Program-made: the position numbers and the translations under genes | Notes under the pieces: model-generated | What the model was told of the DNA's origin: nothing | Seen by the model: only the letters and a program-made list of their open reading frames with translations | The model's database searches: none | Source of the DNA: Arthrobacter sp. ISL-5 | Lineage (GTDB): Bacteria > Actinomycetota > Actinomycetes > Actinomycetales > Micrococcaceae | DNA: 64,000 nucleotides | Reading direction: 5' to 3' | Assembly: GCF_018613835.1 (NCBI RefSeq) | Contig: NZ_JAGGPM010000004.1 | Coordinates: 62,001-126,000, forward strand | Part shown: piece by piece, positions 19,446 to 27,498 of the stretch | Layout: every line of letters begins with the position of its first letter | Position numbering within the stretch: the first letter of the stretch is position 1

Positions 19446-20267
19446 GTGCAGGAGACAACAGCCAACAAGGTAGCCGCCAACGCGACGTCATCGTTCACTG
19501 AGCATCTCCAACGCGACCGTCCGGAACTGCTTCCCTACAACCGGCCCTTCGAGTTCGGCCCGTCCGCCGGTCAGCCGCCGCAGGTGCCGCACGCCACCAC
19601 GATCGTCGCCATGACGTATGCGGGCGGCGTCGTCATGGCGGGTGACCGCCGGGCCACGATGGGGAACATCATCGCCAGCCGCCATATCGAGAAGGTCTTT
19701 CCCGCGGACCAGTACTCGGTGCTCGGCATCGCCGGGACCGCCGGCATCGCGATCGACCTCACGCGGCTGTTCCAGGTTGAACTGGAGCACTACGAGAAGA
19801 TCGAAGGAACGCTGCTGAGCCTGGACGGCAAGGCCAACCGGCTCGGCGCGATGATCCGCGGAAACCTGCCCATGGCCCTCCAGGGACTCGCCGTGGTGCC
19901 CCTGTTCGCCGGCTTCGACACCGCGGCCGGGGTGGGCCGCCTGTTCTCCTACGACGTGACCGGCGGCCGGTACGAGGAGCAGGAGCACCACGCCGTAGGC
20001 TCCGGCGCAATGTTCGCGCGCGGCGCCCTGAAGAAGCTCTGGCGCCCCAACCTCGTGGAAGACGAAGCCGTGTCGGTCGCCGTCGAGTCCCTGTACGATG
20101 CGGCCGACGACGACTCGGCCACCGGCGGACCGGACCCTGTCCGCCAGCTGTGGCCCGTCGTCTACACCGTCAACCGTGCCGGCGCGAGGCGCGTCGCCGA
20201 ACGGGAACTCGCCGCCGTCGCGGGGACCATCATCGAGTCCAGGGCAGCTGCCCGGCGGGAGGCCTGA
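19446..20267 (+). CDS. prcB: 20S proteasome beta subunit
   Basis: A 273-residue Ntn-hydrolase, the catalytic subunit of the 20S core. Thr51 in HATTIVAM is the predicted nucleophile, exposed after removal of a 50-residue propeptide; in Mycobacterium the equivalent site is Gly-Thr, here it is Ala-Thr. GDRRATMG and the catalytic Lys region IEKVFP follow. GTG start at 19446. The stop is 1 nt before the prcA start, so the two subunits are probably made together. Confidence 0.97.
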   Translation: MQETTANKVAANATSSFTEHLQRDRPELLPYNRPFEFGPSAGQPPQVPHATTIVAMTYAGGVVMAGDRRATMGNIIASRHIEKVFPADQYSVLGIAGTAGIAIDLTRLFQVELEHYEKIEGTLLSLDGKANRLGAMIRGNLPMALQGLAVVPLFAGFDTAAGVGRLFSYDVTGGRYEEQEHHAVGSGAMFARGALKKLWRPNLVEDEAVSVAVESLYDAADDDSATGGPDPVRQLWPVVYTVNRAGARRVAERELAAVAGTIIESRAAARREA

Positions 20268-20268
20268 C

Positions 20269-20976
20269 ATGACCCAGCAGTTCTATGTTTCACCTGAACA
20301 GCTGATGAAGGACCGTGCGGACTTCGCACGGAAAGGCATCGCGCGGGGCCGGTCGGTGATCGTCGTGAGCTGCGAAGACGGCATCGCCCTCGTAGCCGAA
20401 AACCCGTCTCCCTCGCTCCACAAAATCGGCGAGATCTACGACAAAATCGCCTTCGCGGCTGTCGGCAAGTACAACGAATTTGAAAGCCTCCGCCAGGCCG
20501 GGGTTCGCTATGCCGACGTCCGCGGGTACTCCTACGACCGCGATGACGTCACCGCGCGCGGCCTGGCCAGCGTCTACGCGCAGAGCCTGGGCGCGGTTTT
20601 CACGGCGGAGCAGAAGCCGTTCGAGGTGGAGCTCGCCGTGGCAGAGGTCGGACCGTCCCAGGACCGTGACCATCTCTACCGGCTGACATTCGACGGCTCC
20701 ATCGCCGACGAACACGGCTTCATTGTGATGGGCGGGCAGGCTGACAAAGTCTCGGGAGCTGTCGAGGCCGGCTGGCAGCGTGATCTTTCCTTCGCGGCGG
20801 CCATCCGCCTCGCCGTGAAGGGCCTCGTGACGGACAATGAGTCGCCCGAGCTGCCGGCCAAGGCTTTGGAGGTAGCGGTCCTGGACCGCGGCTCGGAAAG
20901 CGGCAGGGGGACCCGCCGGGCATTCCGCAGGTTGTCCGACGTCGACGTCATGGAACTGCTGGCTGAGGAGAACTGA
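20269..20976 (+). CDS. prcA: 20S proteasome alpha subunit
   Basis: A 235-residue non-catalytic ring subunit that gates access to the chamber and binds the Arc C-termini. The N-terminus [20 protein letters not shown] is the alpha-type helix, followed by [20 protein letters not shown] and [21 protein letters not shown] start at ATG 20269, one base after the prcB stop; the frame is open further upstream inside prcB, but homology begins here. pafA begins 1 nt after its stop. Confidence 0.97.
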   Translation: MTQQFYVSPEQLMKDRADFARKGIARGRSVIVVSCEDGIALVAENPSPSLHKIGEIYDKIAFAAVGKYNEFESLRQAGVRYADVRGYSYDRDDVTARGLASVYAQSLGAVFTAEQKPFEVELAVAEVGPSQDRDHLYRLTFDGSIADEHGFIVMGGQADKVSGAVEAGWQRDLSFAAAIRLAVKGLVTDNESPELPAKALEVAVLDRGSESGRGTRRAFRRLSDVDVMELLAEEN

Positions 20977-20977
20977 A

Positions 20978-22342
20978 ATGGACAAGAGGATCTTCGGTAT
21001 CGAGACCGAATTCGGCATTTCCTATTCGAGCCCTGATTCGCGCCCGCTCGCGCCCGAGGAAGTGGCCCGGTACCTGTTCCGGAAAGTGGTCAGCTGGGGG
21101 CGGTCCTCGAATGTCTTCCTCACCAACGGGTCCCGCCTGTACCTGGACGTCGGCTCGCACCCGGAGTACGCCACCGCCGAATGCGACGACCTCGCCCAAC
21201 TGATCGCCCATGACCGCGCCGGCGAGCTCATACTGGATGACCTCGTGGACGAGGCCCAGTCCAGGCTCGCGGCCGAAGGATTCAACGGGACGGTCTACCT
21301 GTTCAAGAACAACACGGACTCCGCCGGCAACTCCTACGGCAGCCACGAGAACTACCTCATACCGCGCCGCGGCGAGTTCACCCGGCTGGCGGAAATCCTC
21401 ATTCCGTTCCTTGTCACCCGCCAGCTCATCGCCGGCGCGGGCAAGATCCTCAAGACGCCCCATGGCGCCACGTACGCCTTCTCCCAGCGCGCGGACCACA
21501 TCTGGGAGGGTGTCTCCTCCGCCACCACCCGCTCCCGTCCGATTATCAACACACGTGACGAACCGCACGCGGACGCCGAGTTCTACCGCCGCCTCCACGT
21601 GATTGTCGGCGACTCGAACATGTCCGAGACCACGGCCCTGCTCAAGGTCGGCACCGTTGACCTCATCCTGCGGATGATTGAGGCCGGCGTGATCATGCGG
21701 GACATGCGGATGGAAAACCCGATCCGGAGCATCCGGGAGATTTCCCACGACCTGAGCGGCAGGGCACTGGTCCGGCTCGCCAACGGGCGCCAGCTCACCG
21801 CGCTGGAGATCCAGCAGGAGTACCTCAACAAGGTCACGGCCTTCGTTCAGGAGCACGGAGCGCATAACCGGCACGTGCCCCTGATCCTGGATCTGTGGGG
21901 GAGGACCCTGCGCGCCATTGAAAGCGGCGACACGAGCACCATCGACACCGAAATCGACTGGGCCATCAAGAAAAAGCTCATGGACAGCTACCGCAACCGG
22001 CACGGGCTGGGGCTTGACGCTCCGCGGATCGCGCAGCTGGACCTTACCTACCACGACATTTCCCGCAGCCGCGGCCTGTACTACCTCCTGCAGTCACGGG
22101 GTGCCGTCCGGCGGGTCACCGACGAGACGGCCATCAAGGACGCGGTCGATGCGCCGCCGCAGACCACCCGTGCCAAGCTGCGCGGCGATTTCGTGCGCAG
22201 GGCCCAGGAACTGGGACGCGATTACACGGTGGACTGGGTTCACTTGAAGCTCAACGACCGCGCCCACCAGACCATCCTCTGCAAGGATCCGTTCCGCAAT
22301 GTGGACGAGCGCGTGGATGCGCTTCTGGAGTCTATGGGCTGA
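20978..22342 (+). CDS. pafA: Proteasome accessory factor A, Pup-protein ligase
   Basis: A 454-residue ligase that uses ATP to join the C-terminal Glu of Pup to substrate lysines. [15 protein letters not shown] carries the metal-binding Glu residues, and [20 protein letters not shown] and [19 protein letters not shown] are the shared PafA/Dop blocks. Compared with Dop it lacks the N-proximal loop insertion. It starts 1 nt after prcA. Presence of dop, pup and pafA in one array implies a complete pupylation cycle. Confidence 0.97.
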   Translation: MDKRIFGIETEFGISYSSPDSRPLAPEEVARYLFRKVVSWGRSSNVFLTNGSRLYLDVGSHPEYATAECDDLAQLIAHDRAGELILDDLVDEAQSRLAAEGFNGTVYLFKNNTDSAGNSYGSHENYLIPRRGEFTRLAEILIPFLVTRQLIAGAGKILKTPHGATYAFSQRADHIWEGVSSATTRSRPIINTRDEPHADAEFYRRLHVIVGDSNMSETTALLKVGTVDLILRMIEAGVIMRDMRMENPIRSIREISHDLSGRALVRLANGRQLTALEIQQEYLNKVTAFVQEHGAHNRHVPLILDLWGRTLRAIESGDTSTIDTEIDWAIKKKLMDSYRNRHGLGLDAPRIAQLDLTYHDISRSRGLYYLLQSRGAVRRVTDETAIKDAVDAPPQTTRAKLRGDFVRRAQELGRDYTVDWVHLKLNDRAHQTILCKDPFRNVDERVDALLESMG

Positions 22343-22455
22343 TACCCAGCTTCACGCGTTACTCTGGAATAGGCTGTTTTGCGGCCCTGACTGCCTTGCC
22401 GTGGGTATCACCTACCGCGGCAACGCATCCATCTTGCCCCGACGAAAGTTCTTAC

Positions 22456-23382
22456 GTGCGCCGACTACTAGCAATTCTCATTCCCGGACTGCTGCTGCTG
22501 ACCGCCTGCGGCGGCCAGCCTGCAGCCCCGGAACCGACCAGCCAGTCCGCGGGTGAGACCGCCAAGCTGGACTCCCTCAAGCTGACGGACAACGGAGACA
22601 AGAAAGCACCGGGCGTAGAGTTCACCAAGCCCCTCGACGTCGCCGAGCCCACCGTCAAGGTGGTCACGGAAGGCAGCGGCGAGCGTGTCAAAGCCAACCA
22701 GATCGCCGAGATCTCCGTGCTGGCCCTGAACGGCAAGGACGGTGCAACGCTGGATGACAGCTTCCCCCGCGACCCCGAACCGCTCGAGCTGAACGAGAAG
22801 CTCAAGACCGGCAGCGCAATCGTGTACAACGCCTTTGTCGGAGCCAAGGTGGGCTCGCAGCTGGCCCTGGCCATACCCGGCAAGGCTGCCGCCGAAGGCG
22901 CCGAAGCCCAGCCGACCCAGCTCCTGATCATCAAGGTCCTGTCCGCCAAGGACGCACCGAAGGTGCTCGAGAAGCCGGAGGGTGACGCCGTCACGCCGCC
23001 GGCCGGACTGCCGACCGTGACCGAGAAGGACGGCGTCCCGGAAATCGCCGTCAAGGGCGTCGCCGCCCCGAAGAAACTCATCGCCCAGGACCTGATCAAG
23101 GGCAAGGGGCCCGAGGTCAAGGCCACTGACACCCTGACCGTCAACTACGTGGGAGTGGCCCTGGCCAGCGGCAAGAAGTTCGATTCAAGCTTTGACCGCA
23201 AGGAGACGGCTTCGTTCGGACTGGACAAGGTCATCAAGGGCTGGACCCAGGGGCTGACCGGCAAGACGGTGGGCTCCCGTGTGCTGCTCGTCATCCCCAA
23301 GGACCTCGCCTACGGCGATGCCGGCCAGGGGGACGCCAAGGGCGACCTCGTGTTCGTCGTCGACATCCTGGGCACCAAGTAA
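22456..23382 (+). CDS. FKBP-type peptidyl-prolyl isomerase lipoprotein
   Basis: A 308-residue exported lipoprotein. GTG 22456 gives RRLLAILIPGLLLLTAC, a signal peptide with lipobox LTAC and lipidated Cys at about residue 17. The C-terminal about 100 residues form an FKBP domain (VNYVGVALASGKKFDSSFD, KVIKGWTQGLTGKTVGSRVLLVIP). An N-terminal region (about 60-170) looks like a degenerate second FKBP-like domain. It probably assists folding of exported proteins. It follows pafA and precedes a cytoplasmic FKBP gene. Confidence 0.9.
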   Translation: MRRLLAILIPGLLLLTACGGQPAAPEPTSQSAGETAKLDSLKLTDNGDKKAPGVEFTKPLDVAEPTVKVVTEGSGERVKANQIAEISVLALNGKDGATLDDSFPRDPEPLELNEKLKTGSAIVYNAFVGAKVGSQLALAIPGKAAAEGAEAQPTQLLIIKVLSAKDAPKVLEKPEGDAVTPPAGLPTVTEKDGVPEIAVKGVAAPKKLIAQDLIKGKGPEVKATDTLTVNYVGVALASGKKFDSSFDRKETASFGLDKVIKGWTQGLTGKTVGSRVLLVIPKDLAYGDAGQGDAKGDLVFVVDILGTK

Positions 23383-23423
23383 GTTCGCCACAGCAGTTTC
23401 CCATCCAAACAGAAGGAGCAACC

Positions 23424-23819
23424 ATGTCATTTGGGCAGCGAGACCTCGACCGCCAGAAGCCGGAAATCGACTTCCCTGAAGGCCCGGTTCCCACCGAGCT
23501 CGTCATCACCGACCTCATCGAAGGCAGCGGCCCGGAGGCCAAAGCCGGCGACACCGTCTCAACCCACTACGTGGGCGTCGCCTGGTCCACTGGCGAAGAG
23601 TTCGACGCCTCGTGGGGCCGCGGCGCCCCGCTGGACTTCCGGGTCGGCGTCGGCCAGGTCATCCAGGGCTGGGACCAGGGCCTGCTGGGCATGAAGGTCG
23701 GCGGCCGCCGCCGCCTCGAGATCCCCTCGGAGCTGGCCTACGGTTCCCGTGGCGCCGGCGGGGCGATCGGCCCCAACGAAGCCCTGATTTTCGTCGTGGA
23801 CCTCGTGGGCGTCCGCTAG
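23424..23819 (+). CDS. Cytoplasmic FKBP-type peptidyl-prolyl isomerase
   Basis: A 131-residue single-domain FKBP. The signature YVGVAWSTGEEFDASWGRG, the GVGQVIQGWDQGLLGMKVGG block and ELAYGSRGAGG form the FK506-binding pocket. There is no signal peptide. AGAAGGAG precedes ATG 23424. It is 41 nt downstream of the lipoprotein isomerase. Similar single-domain FKBPs are encoded beside the proteasome genes in many Actinobacteria; a functional link is not established. Confidence 0.93.
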   Translation: MSFGQRDLDRQKPEIDFPEGPVPTELVITDLIEGSGPEAKAGDTVSTHYVGVAWSTGEEFDASWGRGAPLDFRVGVGQVIQGWDQGLLGMKVGGRRRLEIPSELAYGSRGAGGAIGPNEALIFVVDLVGVR

Positions 23820-23838
23820 GCACTGCTGGCTGAGCACC

Positions 23839-23888
23839 GGAAGCGCGGTAACAATCGGATGGAATTTCCGAACTGTTTCCGCGCTTCC
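23839..23888. repeat. Inverted repeat between the FKBP gene and pafBC
   Basis: GGAAGCGCGG (23839-23848) and its perfect complement CCGCGCTTCC (23879-23888) are separated by 30 bp. There is no T-run, so it is either a weak terminator for the FKBP gene or an operator ahead of pafBC, whose GTG start lies 37 bp away. Confidence 0.6.
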
Positions 23889-23925
23889 GCGGTTTAACCC
23901 GGGCAGCTTTAGTAACGTAACCAGG

Positions 23926-25944
23926 GTGTCCGCCCAACGAACCGAGCGCCTGCTCAACCTCCTGATCGCCCTTTTGAACTCCAAGTACGGCCTGCGCCGC
24001 AGCGAACTCCGGGAGAAGATCTACCGCGCCGGCGCTGCCAACGACGCCGCCTTCGGCCGGATGTTCGAACGCGACAAGAATGACCTGCGCGAGTTCGGCT
24101 TTGACGTCGAAACAGTCATGGACCACGGCTGGAACTCGGAAGACCCAGCCACCACGCGCTACCGGATCGGCAAGGAATCGAACCGGCTGCCTGACGTGGA
24201 GCTCACCCCGGACGAATGGACGGTACTGCTGCTGGCCTCGCAGCTGTGGGAGCAGGCCGCCCTGGGCGCCGCCGCCACGAACGCCATGCGCAAGCTCCAG
24301 GCTTCCGGCGGCCTTGCCGACGTCGAGCTTCCGGCCGGTGTCCAGCCCCGCATCAAGCCGGCCGGACAGGCCTTCGAAGACCTCGTTGCGGCGATGCACG
24401 CCCAGCATCCGGTCCGCTTCCGCTACCTCGCCGGCAGCACCGGCAAGGAGGAGGAGCGCGTGGTTGAGCCCTGGGGCCTCGGCAGCCGCTTTGGGCAGTG
24501 GTATCTCGTGGGTCATGACAGGGTACGCGGCGCCCAGCGCCACTTCCGGCTCTCACGCTTCACGTCGGCCGTCACGGTGCTGGAGAAGGAGGGATTCACG
24601 CCTCCTGCCGCCTTCAACGTGCGGGCGGAACTGGCCGGCCTTCCGGAGCTGCCGCTCACCTCCGCCGTCGTGGACGTCCGGAAGGGACGGCTGCTGGGGC
24701 TGCGGAAGCGCTCCGCGCCGGCCGCCGTCGTGGCTGGAGACGCTGTGGCTGAAGAGGCGGTGGCTGAAGAGGCAGGGGCCGACGGCGATTGGGACCGCCT
24801 GGCGGTGCCGTACCGCGACGCTGAGCTGCTGGGGGAGGAACTGGCCTCCTACGGCCCGAACGTCAGGGTGGCGGCTCCCGCTGAACTCGCAACGGCCGTG
24901 CAGCGCCGGCTGGCGAGTGCCGCCGCCTTCGCCGCCGCGCCGGCGCCTTCCTTCGACTTCGCTGACGCCGGACCCGGCAAGCGGCCCCGCAAACGGACCT
25001 CGGAAGACCAGCTCAAGCGGATGCTGCAGCTGGTTCCGTTCCTGGTCCACAACCAGGGACTGCATATCCAGGACGTCGCGGACAGGTTCGGGGTGACGCG
25101 CAGGGAACTTGAGAATGATCTGCTGATCCTGATCTGCTCGGGGCTCCCGCAGGGTTACCCCGACGAGCTCCTGGACATCCAGTGGGAGGACGACCACGTC
25201 TTCATCAGCCAGTCGCTGGAACTGAACAGGCCCGTCCGTTTCACCGTGGACGAGGCCTGCGCCCTGCTGACGGGGCTGGAGACGCTGAACGGCCTCCCCG
25301 AGCTCGCCGAGGGAAACGCCCTGGAATCGGTCACACTCAAGCTCATGGCGGCTGCCGGGGAGGAAGGGCTCCGCGCCGGTGCGCTCTCCGGTCCCGAGGT
25401 GGGACCGGCCAATTCCGCGAACCTCGACCTCATCCGCAGCGCCATCGAATCCGGGTCGCAGCTGCACCTTGTCTACCTCTCCGCGCAGAAGGATTCCCTC
25501 TCGGAGCGGGACGTGGACCCGCTGCGGCTCTACTCCATGGACAACACCTGGTACTTCGAGGCGTACTGCCACTCGGCCGCCGGGCTGCGCAACTTCCGCC
25601 TCGACCGCATCGAGGACCTCACGCCGAACGGCAAGCCCATAGCCTCCCCGGTCAAGCCCGACGGCGGGTTCCCGGCAAAACTCTTCACGCCCAACGACGA
25701 CGACACCCTGGTGACCGTTCAGCTCACCGGCAGGGGCGCCGGCCTTGCGGACGACTATTACGCCGAGCGGACCGCGGCGCTGCCCGACGGCGGCATGGTG
25801 GCCGAGATCAGGTTCGGCAACACGTCATGGCTGCCGATGTTCGTGGCCCAGCACGGCGGGACGGTCCGGATCCTGGCGCCTGCAGCCCTTGCGGAGGCGT
25901 CCCGGGAATGGATCGACGCGGCCCTGGCCCGGTACGCCAGCTAG
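23926..25944 (+). CDS. pafBC: Fused PafB-PafC WYL-domain transcription regulator
   Basis: A 672-residue protein joining two HTH-WYL modules that are separate genes in Mycobacterium. The first module has an N-terminal HTH (RTERLLNLLIALL...YGLRRSELREKIY) and a WYL domain around 150-210; the second has an HTH near 360-405 (IQDVADRFGVTRRELENDL) and a WYL domain around 520-570 (LYSMDNTWYFEAYC). PafBC activates the RecA-independent DNA-damage response. A fused form is known from Arthrobacter. GTG start at 23926. Confidence 0.95.
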   Translation: MSAQRTERLLNLLIALLNSKYGLRRSELREKIYRAGAANDAAFGRMFERDKNDLREFGFDVETVMDHGWNSEDPATTRYRIGKESNRLPDVELTPDEWTVLLLASQLWEQAALGAAATNAMRKLQASGGLADVELPAGVQPRIKPAGQAFEDLVAAMHAQHPVRFRYLAGSTGKEEERVVEPWGLGSRFGQWYLVGHDRVRGAQRHFRLSRFTSAVTVLEKEGFTPPAAFNVRAELAGLPELPLTSAVVDVRKGRLLGLRKRSAPAAVVAGDAVAEEAVAEEAGADGDWDRLAVPYRDAELLGEELASYGPNVRVAAPAELATAVQRRLASAAAFAAAPAPSFDFADAGPGKRPRKRTSEDQLKRMLQLVPFLVHNQGLHIQDVADRFGVTRRELENDLLILICSGLPQGYPDELLDIQWEDDHVFISQSLELNRPVRFTVDEACALLTGLETLNGLPELAEGNALESVTLKLMAAAGEEGLRAGALSGPEVGPANSANLDLIRSAIESGSQLHLVYLSAQKDSLSERDVDPLRLYSMDNTWYFEAYCHSAAGLRNFRLDRIEDLTPNGKPIASPVKPDGGFPAKLFTPNDDDTLVTVQLTGRGAGLADDYYAERTAALPDGGMVAEIRFGNTSWLPMFVAQHGGTVRILAPAALAEASREWIDAALARYAS

Positions 25945-25954
25945 ACTACTCAGC

Positions 25955-26317
25955 ATGCCTTGGTGGTCATGGATCCTTCTCTGGATTGCGCTGATAGCGC
26001 TTTCCCTCCTGTTCTTCGTGGTGATGGGCGTCAGGCTGTTCCGCCAGTTCATGGCCACGGTCAAGGAGCTCGGTGCCGCCGGTGAGAAGCTGGGGCACCT
26101 GCCCGCCCCCGTTCCGGAGGCCGGCACGCCCGGCGAAGGCACGTCCCACGCCGCCGCAGCCCCGCCCGGAGCGGCTGTCTTTGCCTCGCCGCACCGGATG
26201 CGACATGATTACCACGCATCCAAGTCTGCCCGCAGAGAAGCGCGGCGCCAGCGCCGAATCCAACGCAAGGCGGAACGGGGCCAGCCCCAGGCGCTGCGCG
26301 ACATCGAATTCAGATAA
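25955..26317 (+). CDS. Single-pass membrane protein, conserved hypothetical
   Basis: A 120-residue protein with one N-terminal membrane segment (about residues 6-27, [19 protein letters not shown]), a Pro/Ala-rich linker and a very basic C-terminus ([13 protein letters not shown]). It starts at ATG 25955, 10 nt after the pafBC stop, and precedes tatA by 32 nt. Such genes are common between pafC and tatA in Micrococcaceae. No function is known. Confidence 0.8.
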   Translation: MPWWSWILLWIALIALSLLFFVVMGVRLFRQFMATVKELGAAGEKLGHLPAPVPEAGTPGEGTSHAAAAPPGAAVFASPHRMRHDYHASKSARREARRQRRIQRKAERGQPQALRDIEFR

Positions 26318-26349
26318 ACGTAGGATGTAAGCAGACGAAAGGACTTCCA

Positions 26350-26631
26350 GTGGGACGACTCTTTGATGGCCCGTGGCCCATCGTAATTATCATCATCGTG
26401 GCATTGCTGCTGTTCGCGGCGCCTAAGCTTCCGGCCATGGCCCGCAGCCTCGGCCAGTCCATGCGGATCATCAAATCCGAGGTCAAGGAAATGAAGAACG
26501 ATGGCAAGCCTGAGGCTGCCAATGATGGCACCGACCCCGTCGAGGGCAGGGTCGTGAACCACCCGCAGTCCAGGACAGCAAACGGCGAACCGACCGACGG
26601 CACCGACGTCCCGCCGTCGAACCGCGCTTGA
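26350..26631 (+). CDS. tatA: Sec-independent translocase subunit TatA
   Basis: A 93-residue protein with one N-terminal membrane helix ([20 protein letters not shown]) that ends in the conserved PKLP turn, an amphipathic helix ([18 protein letters not shown]) and a disordered acidic tail. It forms the pore-like oligomer of twin-arginine export. GTG start at 26350. tatC begins 6 nt downstream. No tatB is adjacent. Confidence 0.93.
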   Translation: MGRLFDGPWPIVIIIIVALLLFAAPKLPAMARSLGQSMRIIKSEVKEMKNDGKPEAANDGTDPVEGRVVNHPQSRTANGEPTDGTDVPPSNRA

Positions 26632-26637
26632 CCTGAA

Positions 26638-27474
26638 GTGGCACTGACGAAGGGCCGCAAAGCCAACCCGGAGGGCCGCATGGCCCTCATGGATCACCTG
26701 AACGAACTCAAGAACAGGCTGATCAAATCTGCCATCGGGCTGGTCATCGGCGGCGTCGGCGGCTGGATCCTCTACGACCCGGTACTGAGCGCGCTCAAGG
26801 AACCCGTGGACCGGATTGCGGAGCACACGGGCGGCACGTCGTCCGTGAACTTCTCGAGCATCGCGTCGCCCTTCGACTTCAAGCTCCAGCTGGCGCTGCT
26901 GATCGGCGCCGTGATTTCCAGTCCGATCTGGATCTACCAGCTGTGGGCGTTCATCACCCCGGGGCTGACCGTAAAAGAGAGGCGGTACACCCTCGGCTAC
27001 ATGGCCGCTGCGGTCCCGCTCTTCCTCGCCGGCGTGTGGGTAGGCTGGATGGTCACGCCCCAGGTTGTCCGCGCGCTGACGCAATTTACTCCCGCGGGGT
27101 TCTCAAACCTCATTGACGCACGGGACTACGTGGACTTCGTCACCCGCATGGTGCTGTTCCTCGGCCTGGCATTCCTGGTGCCGGTGGTCCTCGTCGGCGT
27201 CAACATGGCAGGCATCATCCGCGGGCACACCATCATGAAGGCATGGCGCATCACGGTGTTCCTCGTCTTCGTGCTGGCCGCCATCGCGGCCCCCGGGGCC
27301 GACGCCCTGTCCATGTTCCTGCTGGCCGGGCCCCTGCTGGTCCTCTTCTTCGCCGCAATCGGCCTGTGCATCGTCAATGACCGCCGGCGCGACCGGCGCG
27401 CGGCGAAGCAGGCCGCTGAGACCGAGGCCACGGCAGACATTGCGACTCCGGGCAGCGAACTGAGGAATCTCTAG
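26638..27474 (+). CDS. tatC: Sec-independent translocase subunit TatC
   Basis: A 278-residue protein with six membrane segments that recognises twin-arginine signal peptides. RMALMDHLNELKNRLI is the conserved cytoplasmic N-terminus and FITPGLTVKERRY the first-loop signature. GTG start at 26638, 6 nt after tatA. The C-terminal extension is Arg/Ala-rich. Confidence 0.96.
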   Translation: MALTKGRKANPEGRMALMDHLNELKNRLIKSAIGLVIGGVGGWILYDPVLSALKEPVDRIAEHTGGTSSVNFSSIASPFDFKLQLALLIGAVISSPIWIYQLWAFITPGLTVKERRYTLGYMAAAVPLFLAGVWVGWMVTPQVVRALTQFTPAGFSNLIDARDYVDFVTRMVLFLGLAFLVPVVLVGVNMAGIIRGHTIMKAWRITVFLVFVLAAIAAPGADALSMFLLAGPLLVLFFAAIGLCIVNDRRRDRRAAKQAAETEATADIATPGSELRNL

Positions 27475-27498
27475 CGCCGTCCCGGCTAGGCTTGAGGC

